Assembly: GCA_009797885.1 (NCBI GenBank)
Contig: WNKP01000008.1
Span: 1-64,000 of the forward strand
Length of the DNA: 64,000 nt
Direction: 5' to 3'
Source of the DNA: Flavobacteriaceae bacterium GF1
GTDB lineage: Bacteria > Bacteroidota > Bacteroidia > Flavobacteriales > Flavobacteriaceae
Shown: piece by piece, positions 27,149 through 36,228 of the stretch
Position numbering within the stretch: position 1 is the first letter of the stretch
Layout of the letters: each line of letters opens with the position of its first letter
Position numbers and translations under genes: made by a program
Notes under the pieces: generated by a model
The model's input: only the letters and a program-made list of their open reading frames with translations
What the model was told of the DNA's origin: nothing
Databases searched by the model: none

Positions 27149-28789
27149 TCATTGTGTGACGTATCCCGGCCCTTTTACAAACCGTCCTGGGGTCGCTCCC
27201 GTATGTTGCCCATCCTTTATAACCTGCCCCCCATTTACAAATACATGGACTACGCCTTCAGCATATTGATGTGGATCGGTAAATGTGGCTTTATCAGTGA
27301 CCTTTTCCGGGTCAAACACCACAATGTCGGCATAATTGCCAACGCCTAATCGTCCCCGTTTTTGAAGTTTGAGGTTGTCCGCAGGTAATGACGTTAGTTT
27401 TCTGATGCCTTCTTCAAGGGAAATCACCCCTTCATCACGGGCGAATTTTCCCAATACCCTGATGAAGGATCCGTAGGCACGTGGATGCGTGCTTTGCTTG
27501 ATAAAGACGCCCTCATTGGTATAGGACCCCGCATCGGAACAAAAACTGACCCAGGGAAGCGCCACTTTTTTTGCAATGTTTTCTTCGGACATCGAAAAAT
27601 AGACCACCTGGACACGACTTTGATCTTTTACCAATAGATCCACCAAAGCTTCGGCCGGGTCCATCCCCCACTCTTCCGCTACTTCGGTTAGGTATTTTCC
27701 AATGTACTTGCGCATGTCCTCAGATCGGAACCCTACCAAAAGAATAGTTTCCGGAGCATTTCGAAACTCCATTTCCGCAATTGCCCTCTGTCGGTTTTTT
27801 GAATCGGCCAAGCGCTCCAACATGGCAGCGATCCCCTCTTCCCTAGCCCAGTCCGGTAACTGTACATGAAGTCCGGTAGAGCTTGCGTTATAGGTATAGA
27901 TATCGGCAGTAATGGGCAAGCCAGCCGTTCGGGCGGAATCTATTTTGGCAATGGCCCTATCCAACTTGCCCCAGTTGGGTTTGGAGGAGGCCTTTAGATG
28001 GTATACCTCCGAACGGATATCGGCCTCCTTGGAAATCTGGATCAGCTCGTCCAGACTTTCCAAAAGTCGGTCTCCCTCATTACGGATATGGGAAATATAC
28101 AGGCCATCATAGGTAGCGACTACTTTTGAAAGTTCCACCAATTCCTGGGTACTCGCATACATACTGGGGGCATAGAGCAACGCACTGGAGATGCCCATTG
28201 CCCCTTCCTCCATGGCCTGTTTCGTCAATTTCTTCATTTCTTCCAGTTCCCCAGGGGTGGCCGGTCTGTTTTCAAAACCGATGACATGGGTCCTGAGTGT
28301 CCCATTGCCCACAAAAGAAGCTACGTTTGTGGAAACCCCTTTATCTTCCAAATGCTGCAGGTATTCCCCCAGGGTGGTCCATGGAATATCAAATGTTATA
28401 TCCCCCTGACCCTTTAACATGTTTTCCTTCATTTTCTCATTTAGGGGCCCCATGGAGCGTCCCTCCCCCATTACCTCCAAAGTGACCCCCTGTCGGATGT
28501 CACTCTGCGATCGTCCGTCCTCCAATAAGGCCACATTGGCCCAACTGAGCATGTTGATGAAGCCCGGGGAAGTGGCCAAACCGTTTAGGGCAACGGTTTC
28601 CTTTCCCTTTAGGGAATTGGGCTCCCCAATAAAGGCAATGGTATCTGCATTGATTCCAATATCCCCTGGATAGGGCGCTTCTCCCCCACCGTCATAGAGC
28701 AGGCCGTTTTGTAGTACCAAATCGTATTCCTGGGGAGGGGTACACGCAAAAATCAAAAAAAGGAGGCAGCAAAGGGAGAGGTATTTCAT
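27149..28789 (-). CDS. D-aminoacylase / N-acyl-D-amino-acid deacylase family lipoprotein
   Basis: Start taken at MKYLSLCC (28789) because it begins the lipoprotein signal (LIFACT). The 546-residue protein is an amidohydrolase TIM-barrel enzyme of the D-aminoacylase group: DLVLQNGLLYDGGG (beta-sandwich), SHIRNEGDRL and HLKASSKPNWGK (metal-binding and catalytic positions), DIYTYNASSTGL and FCSDAG. It probably hydrolyses N-acyl D-amino acids or small D-peptides in the periplasm. The classic metal-binding His pair of the first strand (HxH) is not evident: the segment reads GFINMLSWAN, so metal binding may differ. It follows the LytTR regulator gene by 50 nt and may be in the same transcript. Confidence 0.85.
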   Translation of the reverse strand: MKYLSLCCLLFLIFACTPPQEYDLVLQNGLLYDGGGEAPYPGDIGINADTIAFIGEPNSLKGKETVALNGLATSPGFINMLSWANVALLEDGRSQSDIRQGVTLEVMGEGRSMGPLNEKMKENMLKGQGDITFDIPWTTLGEYLQHLEDKGVSTNVASFVGNGTLRTHVIGFENRPATPGELEEMKKLTKQAMEEGAMGISSALLYAPSMYASTQELVELSKVVATYDGLYISHIRNEGDRLLESLDELIQISKEADIRSEVYHLKASSKPNWGKLDRAIAKIDSARTAGLPITADIYTYNASSTGLHVQLPDWAREEGIAAMLERLADSKNRQRAIAEMEFRNAPETILLVGFRSEDMRKYIGKYLTEVAEEWGMDPAEALVDLLVKDQSRVQVVYFSMSEENIAKKVALPWVSFCSDAGSYTNEGVFIKQSTHPRAYGSFIRVLGKFARDEGVISLEEGIRKLTSLPADNLKLQKRGRLGVGNYADIVVFDPEKVTDKATFTDPHQYAEGVVHVFVNGGQVIKDGQHTGATPGRFVKGPGYVTQ

Positions 28790-28839
28790 ATGCTCAGGTT
28801 TTATCCCTAAGATACTACTATTCAATCAAAAAAGCGAAG

Positions 28840-29598
28840 TCAAACCCCTTCAAACCAAAGCTTAAAATCCGCTACTTTTTCCCTGCTCACCACAATTTCC
28901 TTATGGATATCCTTTTTAAGGCTAAGTTTTAACCTTCTATTGGAGTAGACGACGACGTCATTAATGGCCTCAAGGGCCACCATAAAACTACGATTCACCC
29001 TAAAAAACTTTTTTGGATCAAGGAGTTCCTTTAGGGACTCGATCGTATATTCCACGGGATATTCCTTTCCTTCGGAAGTGATGAGGCAAACATCCCTGCC
29101 TTCAGCATAAAAGGCCAGGATATCCTGGGTCAAAACAGACCGCAAATGATTGCCCACCCGCACCAAAAAACGGTCCTTATAGACTTTGGAGGCCAATTTT
29201 TCCATTACGGGAGCCATTTCCGAAGTGTTGGAAAACTGCTGTTGTAGGGACTTTAATTTTTTTAGGGATTTTGACAAATCCGTAAATGTTATGGGTTTCA
29301 ACAGATAATCAATACTGTTCACTTTAAAGGCGTCTATGGCAAACTCATCAAAAGCCGTGGTAAAGATTACGGGTTTGCGCACCGGTACGGTCCCAAACAG
29401 CTCAAAACTCAATCCGTCCGTTAATTGTACGTCCATAAAATAGAGATCGACCATGGCATTGTTCTGTTGTATCCATGGAATGGCCATTTCCAAGGAATCC
29501 AAAACGGTCAATATCTCAATGGAGGCATCACATTTGGTCAAATAGCGCTTTAGCTTTTCGGCCGCCAATGGTTCGTCTTCAAGTATGGCTACTTTCAT
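28840..29598 (-). CDS. LytTR-type response regulator
   Basis: The 252-residue protein has a receiver domain (AILEDEPLAAEKLKRYL, phospho-acceptor Asp in LYFMDVQLTDG, TTAFDEFAIDAF, LLKPI) and a C-terminal LytTR DNA-binding domain (RFLVRVGNHLRSVLTQDILA, FFRVNRSFMVAL, RRLKLSLKK). LytTR regulators bind pairs of direct repeats about 21 bp apart. It overlaps the degenerate kinase gene by 20 nt and should be the target of the kinase pair. A likely binding region lies at 33230-33341. Confidence 0.93.
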   Translation of the reverse strand: MKVAILEDEPLAAEKLKRYLTKCDASIEILTVLDSLEMAIPWIQQNNAMVDLYFMDVQLTDGLSFELFGTVPVRKPVIFTTAFDEFAIDAFKVNSIDYLLKPITFTDLSKSLKKLKSLQQQFSNTSEMAPVMEKLASKVYKDRFLVRVGNHLRSVLTQDILAFYAEGRDVCLITSEGKEYPVEYTIESLKELLDPKKFFRVNRSFMVALEAINDVVVYSNRRLKLSLKKDIHKEIVVSREKVADFKLWFEGV

Positions 29599-30613
29599 TA
29601 TAGGTCAGTTTTGGTAGTTTTATGATTTTAAATGGCCCTTCTTCCCTAATCTGAATGGGCATATCCGTATAGAATCGATAACTATGTGAAATATCCTTTA
29701 AGGTATCCATGGACAGGGATTCCTCCAATTTTTCCTCATGTTCATACCGTACCTCCAGGGATTCCTTATTTTCCACGATATCAATGACCAATGCTTTCCT
29801 GGCGGAAACGATGGTCGTCCGGATAATGGATTCCATTACTTTTAAAAGGCTGGTCGGTAGGACGGTAAAATCCGTATCACTTACTTTTCCAAGTTGTACC
29901 TTTCGGTACGGAAGATGGTCAAAAAGTTGGGACAGTGCCTTTACAATGGTCAGTTCTTCCCGTAAGGGAACCATTTCCCGTTTTCTTTTGGATAATATAT
30001 AGCGATATACCGTGGAAAAATGATCGGTCAACTCCTCCGCTTTGGCTGGATTTTCTTTCATTACTACCAGCATGGCCTCCAAACTTTCAAAAAGCAGTTT
30101 GGGATTGATACCATTGCGGTAACTGGCAAAGTCATGTTCAATGGCCTGCTTTGCACGAAGTTCCTTTTCAATTTTTTGGGTGTTTTTCCGAAATAGGAAG
30201 TAGTGTCCCAAATACAGTACCACGTAGAGTAAGGTAATGAAGGAAAAAATGCTGTTGAACACAAATAACTCCCTAAAATTTGGGGTATACTGCAATATAT
30301 ATTTGAAGTAAAGGTACATGGACAGGTACACCAGGCCTATCGTCAATAGGATGGAAACGCCTATTTGCAACAATACTTTGAAAAGGAAGGATTTTGGTCG
30401 TTGCAGCCGTTCAAATACCAAAAGCGATAAACGGGAAAACTCCTGGGTGAGGTAAGCCAATCCTATGCATACATACAATTCCTGGCTTAAAAAGTCCTCC
30501 TGAATGTAAAGCACTGCATTATTGATCAATAGCATAAGCAAATACACCAGCGTACCACTAAAAAGTGGACTGAGCAATCGAAACCAGGGATGGTGCACAA
30601 ATAACCTATTCAT
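29579..30613 (-). CDS. degenerate LytS-like histidine kinase (pseudokinase)
   Basis: The 344-residue protein has four membrane helices in its first 160 residues, then a LytS-type dimerisation region. Where the family has NPHFLFNSLN, this protein has NPKLLFESLE: the phosphorylated His is Lys and the Asn is Glu. The ATPase half also lacks the usual N-box and Gly boxes (LKVMESIIRTTIV replaces the ENAIKH segment). It therefore cannot autophosphorylate by the usual route and is probably a dimer partner or sensor subunit of the intact kinase. Its gene overlaps both neighbours (8 and 20 nt). The reading frame is intact, which argues for selection rather than decay. Confidence 0.85.
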   Translation of the reverse strand: MNRLFVHHPWFRLLSPLFSGTLVYLLMLLINNAVLYIQEDFLSQELYVCIGLAYLTQEFSRLSLLVFERLQRPKSFLFKVLLQIGVSILLTIGLVYLSMYLYFKYILQYTPNFRELFVFNSIFSFITLLYVVLYLGHYFLFRKNTQKIEKELRAKQAIEHDFASYRNGINPKLLFESLEAMLVVMKENPAKAEELTDHFSTVYRYILSKRKREMVPLREELTIVKALSQLFDHLPYRKVQLGKVSDTDFTVLPTSLLKVMESIIRTTIVSARKALVIDIVENKESLEVRYEHEEKLEESLSMDTLKDISHSYRFYTDMPIQIREEGPFKIIKLPKLTYNESSHT

Positions 30614-31610
30614 TCTTTAACAAAGGTAAATTGACCGTGAAATGGGTGTTGTCCTCAATTTTTATCTTAGCGTTGGACAATATTCCATAGCGGCCGGTAA
30701 TATTTTTCAATCCAATTCCCGTGGAGGGGGTGCTTTGTCGTTTCCTGATTTTGGTATTGGTAATGCTTATAAAGTCCTCATTGCCCGTAATGGTTACCTT
30801 AATGGGATTGGCTTTGGTTACCGTATTATGCTTTACGGCATTTTCCACTAATATTTGAAGGGTCAATGGCGGAATCTTGCTCTGTAAATGATTCGCGTCC
30901 AAACCCACTTGTAACCTAAAACCATCCCCGAACCTGGTCCTGAGCAGGAAAGCATAGGACTCTACAAAAGCCAATTCTTCCCTTACACTAATCAACGAAG
31001 TACTATGATTGTCCAGGGTATATCGATAGGATTTGGCCATGGAACGGATAAAGGTTTCGGCCTTTTCGGTATGGTCATGGAACAATACGGAAAGGGAGTT
31101 GATGCAATTAAAAAGAAAATGAGGGCTTAATTGGGATTTTAGGGCTGCCAATTGCAATTCGGCCTGCCTTCTTTCGGTACGCAACTCCAAAAATTGGGCC
31201 GTGGTATATTGGTCATAGGAGTAGAACGCAAAATAGGCGATGTTGTAAATAACGGCCCCACAGAACAGAAGAATACCCAGTTCCAAACGGGTCTCCAGGT
31301 CCATGGAGTTCAAAAAGGACCTCTCCATGGCGAGATATCCATACAGGCCAACACAGATGAAGACGATGCCATAGGTACTTACCATATTCCAAAGAATTCC
31401 GAGTAAAAGTCGAATCCCCGTATTCTTTTTCCATGCCAGTAACCTATTTAAGGGCCTATTGGAGAAAAATACCAAATAGGTAACCAAAACACCTAAAACC
31501 CCACTTAATATGAGTTGTACGGGGCGCTGCGATTGTTCAAAGTTGACAAAACCAAAGGTCAGGGCGCCCAATACAAAGCCAATACCAAAAAGGCTCAGGT
31601 GTTTTTTCAT
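30606..31610 (-). CDS. LytS-type sensor histidine kinase
   Basis: Start taken at MKKHLSLFG (31610); the frame extends 13 codons further. The 334-residue protein has about four membrane helices (residues 1-140), then the His-kinase domain QLSPHFLFNCINSLSVLFHD with the acceptor His, and a HATPase with PPLTLQILVENAVKHNTV and GIGLKNITGRYGIL. It is intact and should phosphorylate the LytTR regulator encoded two genes on. It overlaps the pseudokinase gene by 8 nt, and the three form an operon. Confidence 0.9.
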   Translation of the reverse strand: MKKHLSLFGIGFVLGALTFGFVNFEQSQRPVQLILSGVLGVLVTYLVFFSNRPLNRLLAWKKNTGIRLLLGILWNMVSTYGIVFICVGLYGYLAMERSFLNSMDLETRLELGILLFCGAVIYNIAYFAFYSYDQYTTAQFLELRTERRQAELQLAALKSQLSPHFLFNCINSLSVLFHDHTEKAETFIRSMAKSYRYTLDNHSTSLISVREELAFVESYAFLLRTRFGDGFRLQVGLDANHLQSKIPPLTLQILVENAVKHNTVTKANPIKVTITGNEDFISITNTKIRKRQSTPSTGIGLKNITGRYGILSNAKIKIEDNTHFTVNLPLLKNE

Positions 31611-31713
31611 GGTTGGTTGATATAGCAATCCGATTAAGTGCCGCTTCATGCCACCAAATTAGACAATAAAAGGTTTGTCCGCTTGGTTTGGGCAGTGTAT
31701 AAAATGATTAGGT

Positions 31714-33162
31714 TTATCTGATGGCCTTTAAAACACGACCCAAATGCGCATCGGACGAAATACCGTCACTGGAATGGTGGTAGGCGTCCAAAACGCTTTC
31801 GGACTTGCCCCTTACCGAAGGAGCAAAAGCAATCAACGTTTCCGCATGGTGATGGTCGGAATTGATACTTCGGGTGGCCTCTAAAATCTGGACAAGGTCA
31901 CCATTGGAGTAGGTACGTCTGGAAAGCTGTTTAAAAACGGAAGCCTTGTGATGATCGGAGTTTACACTTCGCAGTGTGGATAGGTAGGCCTCCATGGCCA
32001 TGTCCAACTCCTGTCCCTGTGCCACCTTTTTCAACACTGTTGCCTGATGGGCATCGGAAGACATATTTTCCCTGACCTGTTCCAATAAATGGGACAATGC
32101 CTCTTGATCCAGTTTTTCCCTTAACATATCGCTGAGGATACTGGCAATGTGATGGTCAGAACTCATATTGTCCACGGAAGACAATAGGGAGTGATAGGCA
32201 CTGGAAGACAGGCTACTTGTGGAAAGGGCCTTCTTTAAAACGGATGCCTTATGATGGTCGGAATCAATGGATTTGGAGGTCGAAATCAATAACTTGGTGT
32301 TTTCGGGATTTAAGGACCGACTGCTAAGGACTTTTAACAGCACACTGGCCTTATGGTGATCGGAATCGATATCCCCCGCAATTCCGAACAACGCCTTCAT
32401 TTGATTGTCCGAAATTTCACGGTCCTGAATGGAACGCTTAAGGACTTCCGCCTTATGGTGGTCGGAATTGATTCTACCCGTAGTCTGGATGTAAGCCGTG
32501 GTTACGGCATCCGAGGACAAAAAAGCCTTGGCATTGTGTTTTAAAATTTCCGCTTTATGATGGTCAGAGCTGATTCCCCCTACCCTTTTTAAGGTGGAGA
32601 TCAAACCTTTTTCATCCAATGGTTTATCCAAAAGGAGTCTTAAATATCGGGACTTCACGTGATTGCTCGAGATTTCGTCCACCTCCTTCAAAACGGGATA
32701 ATACCCACCCTTTTTATACATGCGGTCCACCCGTTTTTGTGAACCCAACGTAGTGCTGCGCACCACTTCCAACAGTATTTCGGAGAGCCATTTCTTTCCT
32801 TCGGAGTCAAAACTCTTTTGGGAACCGCCCACATAGTATTTTTTGATTAGGTTTCCGGAAGCATCCGGTTCCATAACGATTCGCCTTCGGCTACCAAAAG
32901 CAGTTTTCTTGATTTCCATAAAACCGCCCCTTGAGATGGAAATTACATCGGAATCGTCATCGGAAAGTTCTATTTCGCCTTTGTATTCTATAAAAAAGTT
33001 GTTCCCAAAACCATTTTTTATGGAAATCGTGGTTTTTCCATTGTCGTTCACGTTAATGGAAGTACTTTTTCGTTGGGCATCCGAAAAGGAAGGGTAAAGA
33101 AGTGCCAATACCAAAAGGGCCTTTATGAGGAAGCCCACCATAAGTTTTGATAGATACGTCAT
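31714..33162 (-). CDS. secreted protein with ten 34-residue SDHH repeats
   Basis: Start chosen at MTYLSKLMVGFL (33162), which exposes a signal peptide ending FSDAQ. Residues 25-170 hold a beta-rich segment (TTISIKNGFGNNFFIEYKGE). The remaining 300 residues are about ten repeats with a period of 33-35 residues, each carrying S[DN]xHxxxxxL, mostly SDHHKASVLKK. The pattern implies paired helices, a solenoid, with stacked conserved histidines. I know similar SDYxKxxVL-type repeats in Bacteroidetes exported proteins but not their role. The gene lies upstream of the LytS/LytTR operon in the same direction and may be co-regulated by it. Confidence 0.8.
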   Translation of the reverse strand: MTYLSKLMVGFLIKALLVLALLYPSFSDAQRKSTSINVNDNGKTTISIKNGFGNNFFIEYKGEIELSDDDSDVISISRGGFMEIKKTAFGSRRRIVMEPDASGNLIKKYYVGGSQKSFDSEGKKWLSEILLEVVRSTTLGSQKRVDRMYKKGGYYPVLKEVDEISSNHVKSRYLRLLLDKPLDEKGLISTLKRVGGISSDHHKAEILKHNAKAFLSSDAVTTAYIQTTGRINSDHHKAEVLKRSIQDREISDNQMKALFGIAGDIDSDHHKASVLLKVLSSRSLNPENTKLLISTSKSIDSDHHKASVLKKALSTSSLSSSAYHSLLSSVDNMSSDHHIASILSDMLREKLDQEALSHLLEQVRENMSSDAHQATVLKKVAQGQELDMAMEAYLSTLRSVNSDHHKASVFKQLSRRTYSNGDLVQILEATRSINSDHHHAETLIAFAPSVRGKSESVLDAYHHSSDGISSDAHLGRVLKAIR

Positions 33163-33178
33163 GATTGTTCGTTTTTTA

Positions 33179-33211
33179 AAATCGTCCGCCCTTGATGAAA
33201 GCGGACGATTT
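33179..33211 (-). promoter_or_regulatory. strong hairpin in the leader of the SDHH-repeat gene
   Basis: An 11-bp perfect stem, aaatcgtccgc (33179-33189) with gcggacgattt (33201-33211) and an 11-nt loop, ends 17 nt before the start codon at 33162. On the minus strand it is followed by TTTTAAAAAAC. It may be a terminator for the gene upstream (33362) or a translational control hairpin. Confidence 0.5.
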
Positions 33212-33229
33212 GATGATTGCCTATTCGTT

Positions 33230-33341
33230 TTTTGATTGATGATGGTACCATTTTGATTGATGATGGTACAAATATCATAGGGGACTTCCAATCAAAAAAA
33301 TGCAATGTAGTGGATTGTACCGTTGGTGTAGTGAATTGTAC
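33230..33341. promoter_or_regulatory. two pairs of 21-nt-period direct repeats, candidate LytTR sites
   Basis: The 19-mer ttttgattgatgatggtac occurs at 33230-33248 and 33251-33269. The 15-mer tgtagtgRattgtac occurs at 33306-33320 and 33327-33341. Both pairs have a period of exactly 21 nt, the spacing recognised by LytTR domains. They lie 70-180 nt upstream of the SDHH-repeat gene, next to the LytTR regulator operon. Confidence 0.55.
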
Positions 33342-33361
33342 GATCCACGAAATGAGGACGG

Positions 33362-34054
33362 TTATTCCGAAAGTCCGGCAATTGAAATCAGCTCCAACTT
33401 TCTGAACTCTACTTCGGCACCTTCCGCTTGTAGCGCTATTTTTCCTTCCCTGACGGTGGCATTAAAACCATGGTTTACCAAATCGCCATTGACCCAAACC
33501 TTGATTTCATTCCCAAAACACTCAACGGTCATGGAATTCCATTCCCCCAGGGGGTTTTCGGAATTATCGGTACGGTTTTTAATACGACGGTTTTTACCTT
33601 CGGTAATTCCCCATTTGGATTTCGGCCCTCTCCACTCTTCCATATTTTCGACTTCAATATCCTCAACAATGACCCAAAAATCCCCAGCGTTTTGGTGTTC
33701 CATTTGTACCTCAATGGATTTTGGGAACATTTGGTACAGGGCTCTTGGGGTGGAAGCGTGTACCAGTACCCCACAATTCCCAGGTTTTCCAGGAAAACGA
33801 TATTCCACCTCCAAACGATAGTCCTTGTAGGTTTTAGCGGTTACCAAATGCCCTCTCGGTTCGCCCAAGGAGACCAACATCCCTTCCCTTACGACAAAAG
33901 AAGCCGGAGCGTCGGGAACACTATCCAATAGAGGAACATCCATGTGCCACCCCTCTAAATCCTTCCCGTTGAACAAAGAATTCGACGATGGGGCGCAAGA
34001 GGTAGAGAGGATAACAACAATCACCAAGGGGAGAAGAAATAGGTTACGTATCAT
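33362..34054 (-). CDS. DUF1080 (3-keto-disaccharide hydrolase) lipoprotein
   Basis: The 230-residue protein has a lipoprotein signal (VVILSTSCA). The body is the concanavalin-like DUF1080 domain: SLFNGKDLEGWH, FVVREGMLVSLGEPRGHLVT, YKDYRLEVEYRFP, GNCGVLVHAS, SIEVQMEHQNAGDFW and EWNSMTVECFGNEIKVWVNG. Members hydrolyse 3-keto-glycosides or bind sugars in the periplasm. The gene overlaps the EamA transporter gene by 4 nt and should be co-transcribed with it. Confidence 0.9.
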   Translation of the reverse strand: MIRNLFLLPLVIVVILSTSCAPSSNSLFNGKDLEGWHMDVPLLDSVPDAPASFVVREGMLVSLGEPRGHLVTAKTYKDYRLEVEYRFPGKPGNCGVLVHASTPRALYQMFPKSIEVQMEHQNAGDFWVIVEDIEVENMEEWRGPKSKWGITEGKNRRIKNRTDNSENPLGEWNSMTVECFGNEIKVWVNGDLVNHGFNATVREGKIALQAEGAEVEFRKLELISIAGLSE

Positions 34055-34968
34055 TTTTTAAACCGATTTAGGATTTTAAGGGTTTTCTTGGTATTGATAA
34101 AATAAACGCCCGTAAGGAGAATAATCGCGGCAACAATGGATTGCAGGCTGATTTGTTCATTTAAAAAATACCAGCCCAACACCATGGCTACAATAGGATT
34201 CACATAGGTATTTGTGGCCACTTTTTCCGGGGAGACCACCCGTAACAGGAAATTAAAGGAGGTAAACGCCACGATACTGCCAAAAATAATCAAAAGTACC
34301 ATGGACCATTGCACCTCGTTTGACCATATCGTTGGTGATGACCACGGTTCACTAAAGGCAAAACTGATGATAAACAACAGCACACCGCCCGTTAGCATTT
34401 GGTAGCCCGTGTTTACAAAATAGTTTTTGGGTAAATCGGCCTTGGCCACAAACAAACTCCCATAGGCCCAACTCAACATTGCGCCAAAGATCATAAGCAT
34501 ACCCAGGACGGCATTCTCCTGTTCCAGGATATTCTGTTGACTCACCAAAAGATAAATCCCCAACATTCCCAAAAACACCCCCAACAGGGACATAGGCTGG
34601 ATTTTTTTCCCTTGTAGAATCCACATCATCAATAAAATGACCAGGGGTTGGGCGGATATTTCCAGGGCCGCAAAATTGCTGTCCACGAATTTTAGGGCCC
34701 AGACCACTACCCCATTGCCAAAGCTAAGGAACAAAAAGCCCAGGAATACCGAATTCCAAAATTGTTTCTTGGAGACCTTTATCGATTTCCCGCTTAATAG
34801 CGCCATGCCAAAGATCAAGATACCGGCGGTAACAAAACGTATCCCAGCCAAAAAGAAAGGAGGGATTTCCTGCACCGCTATTTTGTTCAGCAAATAAGTG
34901 GAGCCCCAAATCACGTAAATGGCAAAGAACGCTAAAATGATGAGCGGGGTCTTTCTCTTTTCCTGCAT
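34051..34968 (-). CDS. EamA/DMT-family transporter
   Basis: The 305-residue inner-membrane protein has ten hydrophobic helices and two EamA repeats. The first helix contains the family signature FAIYVIWGSTYLLNKIAV, and the C-terminal repeat has SPEKVATNTYVNPIVAMVLG. Members of the drug/metabolite transporter superfamily export amino acids or other metabolites; the substrate here is unknown. It overlaps the DUF1080 gene start by 4 nt. Confidence 0.92.
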   Translation of the reverse strand: MQEKRKTPLIILAFFAIYVIWGSTYLLNKIAVQEIPPFFLAGIRFVTAGILIFGMALLSGKSIKVSKKQFWNSVFLGFLFLSFGNGVVVWALKFVDSNFAALEISAQPLVILLMMWILQGKKIQPMSLLGVFLGMLGIYLLVSQQNILEQENAVLGMLMIFGAMLSWAYGSLFVAKADLPKNYFVNTGYQMLTGGVLLFIISFAFSEPWSSPTIWSNEVQWSMVLLIIFGSIVAFTSFNFLLRVVSPEKVATNTYVNPIVAMVLGWYFLNEQISLQSIVAAIILLTGVYFINTKKTLKILNRFKK

Positions 34969-34989
34969 TGATTAAAAGAAATGGCTATG

Positions 34990-35021
34990 GAATTCAATAT
35001 TACGTCGAATAATTAAATTTT
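34990..35021 (+). repeat. 32-nt direct repeat, left copy
   Basis: The sequence begins gaattcaatattacg and ends aataattaaatttt. It is repeated with a single mismatch at 50791-50822 in the same orientation. The pair brackets the RHS locus, about 15.8 kb apart. Confidence 0.75.
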
Positions 35022-35712
35022 GGAGCAATAACATTGAAAAGCTTGTTGGATTTCGATGGAATTGCGATTGGCCTATAGGGGGAAATAAGAATCTTATGTA
35101 TGTTTCATTTAGAAGGTACACCATAATGAGATTGCCTCTTTTTTATTATTGTTGATTGTGCCTTGTAGTTGTAAAGCTCAAGATATAGAACTAATTAATT
35201 TACCAACCAAAAAGACCATCTCCAGTCAACGGATATGGATATAAAGGCCTTGGTGGAAAGTAGAAAAACATTTTTAAAAAATGCCGATTACATCATTCCC
35301 AATCATGGAAAGATGTTTAAAGTAGGGGACAATTTCCGCCCTTAAACTAAGGAAGTTCTTCGAATCCGGCCGTGCCTTAACCCACTTTGTTACCGCACAG
35401 GGTTGGTCCATTGGCCATTTTCCTTTCCAGGATTTTCCCTGCCCTGATTCCCTGTGACACCATTCCAGTTGCCTGTGAAGCGAATGGGGCTATATACCTC
35501 TAGTAATCGCCCAACTATCCCCCTGAACTTTCGATTGTTACATTAGGTTTTTAATTCAACCCCCAGTGCTTGAAATTCGCGACCGCTAACTCTTTTGCCG
35601 TACATGCACACTTCAACCAGAATACTTATTCCAGTGCACACCATTCTGCCCCCATTTTTCAGCGCTATGGGATATCACCCTAGAGCCTCCACCACCTTTT
35701 CAATGGACACCC
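35022..35712. other. gene-poor region with gene relics
   Basis: No intact gene. At about 35147 a frame reads LLLLIVPCSCKAQ, a lipoprotein-like signal peptide, but it stops after about 35 residues; it starts without a proper ATG in frame. A metallo-hydrolase-like tail follows at 35235. The composition changes to C-rich from 35340 onwards, and a long open frame reaches into the next entry. Confidence 0.4.
35235..35345 (+). pseudogene. C-terminal relic of an MBL-fold hydrolase
   Basis: A 36-codon frame encodes MDIKALVESRKTFLKNADYI followed by IPNHGKMFKVG. The ADYIIPNHGKMF motif is typical of the last metal-binding loop of metallo-beta-lactamase-fold hydrolases (normally PGHG). The rest of the enzyme is absent. 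Confidence 0.35.
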
Positions 35713-36228
35713 ATGAAAGGTAAAGATAACGTGCGTATCGGCACCTATGCCCCAGATGTGAATCCTACCGTGACAGGAAACATCGCTCCTGAAGAGATCA
35801 GGACCAGTTTTTCAGTTCCCAAACCTGATAGTATTTTCATAGCGGGGCATGGACCAAAATCCTCTAGCACTGGTTTTAAAAATGCCATCAAAAAGTTTGA
35901 TGGGGATTTTCCTGTTAGTCACATTACCTTTAAAATAAACAATACCCTTCCTTCTGGAAATTATGGAATCCCCAACCAGGATCCGTTCCACCTTTGCGAT
36001 ACTGGCTCTTGGGATGTCCCTCCAATCCCCTTTTTCGTCCCCAATTCAACCGATTTCAACACTTTTTTTGGTCATACTATTCTAGTAAAATTAAGATTTG
36101 CCAAAGGCAATCTTCTGAGTTGTGGATGTAGCGAAATCCATGTTGGGTGGTATTCTCCATGGAGCAATCCCGTAAGCTCTTTGAGCTATAAGACTGAAAC
36201 TGAAATGGTATATAACATAAGAAAATGA
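35713..36228 (+). CDS. hypothetical protein, possibly a gene remnant
   Basis: The frame has 171 codons from the ATG and is open further upstream to 35591, with no better start. There is no signal peptide. The sequence (DFPVSHITFKINNTLPSGNY, NSTDFNTFFGHTILVKL) is plausible for a beta-rich protein, but I recognise no family. Its stop overlaps the start of the RHS gene by 4 nt (ATGA), which suggests translational coupling. It could equally be the truncated end of an older gene. Confidence 0.35.
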   Translation: MKGKDNVRIGTYAPDVNPTVTGNIAPEEIRTSFSVPKPDSIFIAGHGPKSSSTGFKNAIKKFDGDFPVSHITFKINNTLPSGNYGIPNQDPFHLCDTGSWDVPPIPFFVPNSTDFNTFFGHTILVKLRFAKGNLLSCGCSEIHVGWYSPWSNPVSSLSYKTETEMVYNIRK

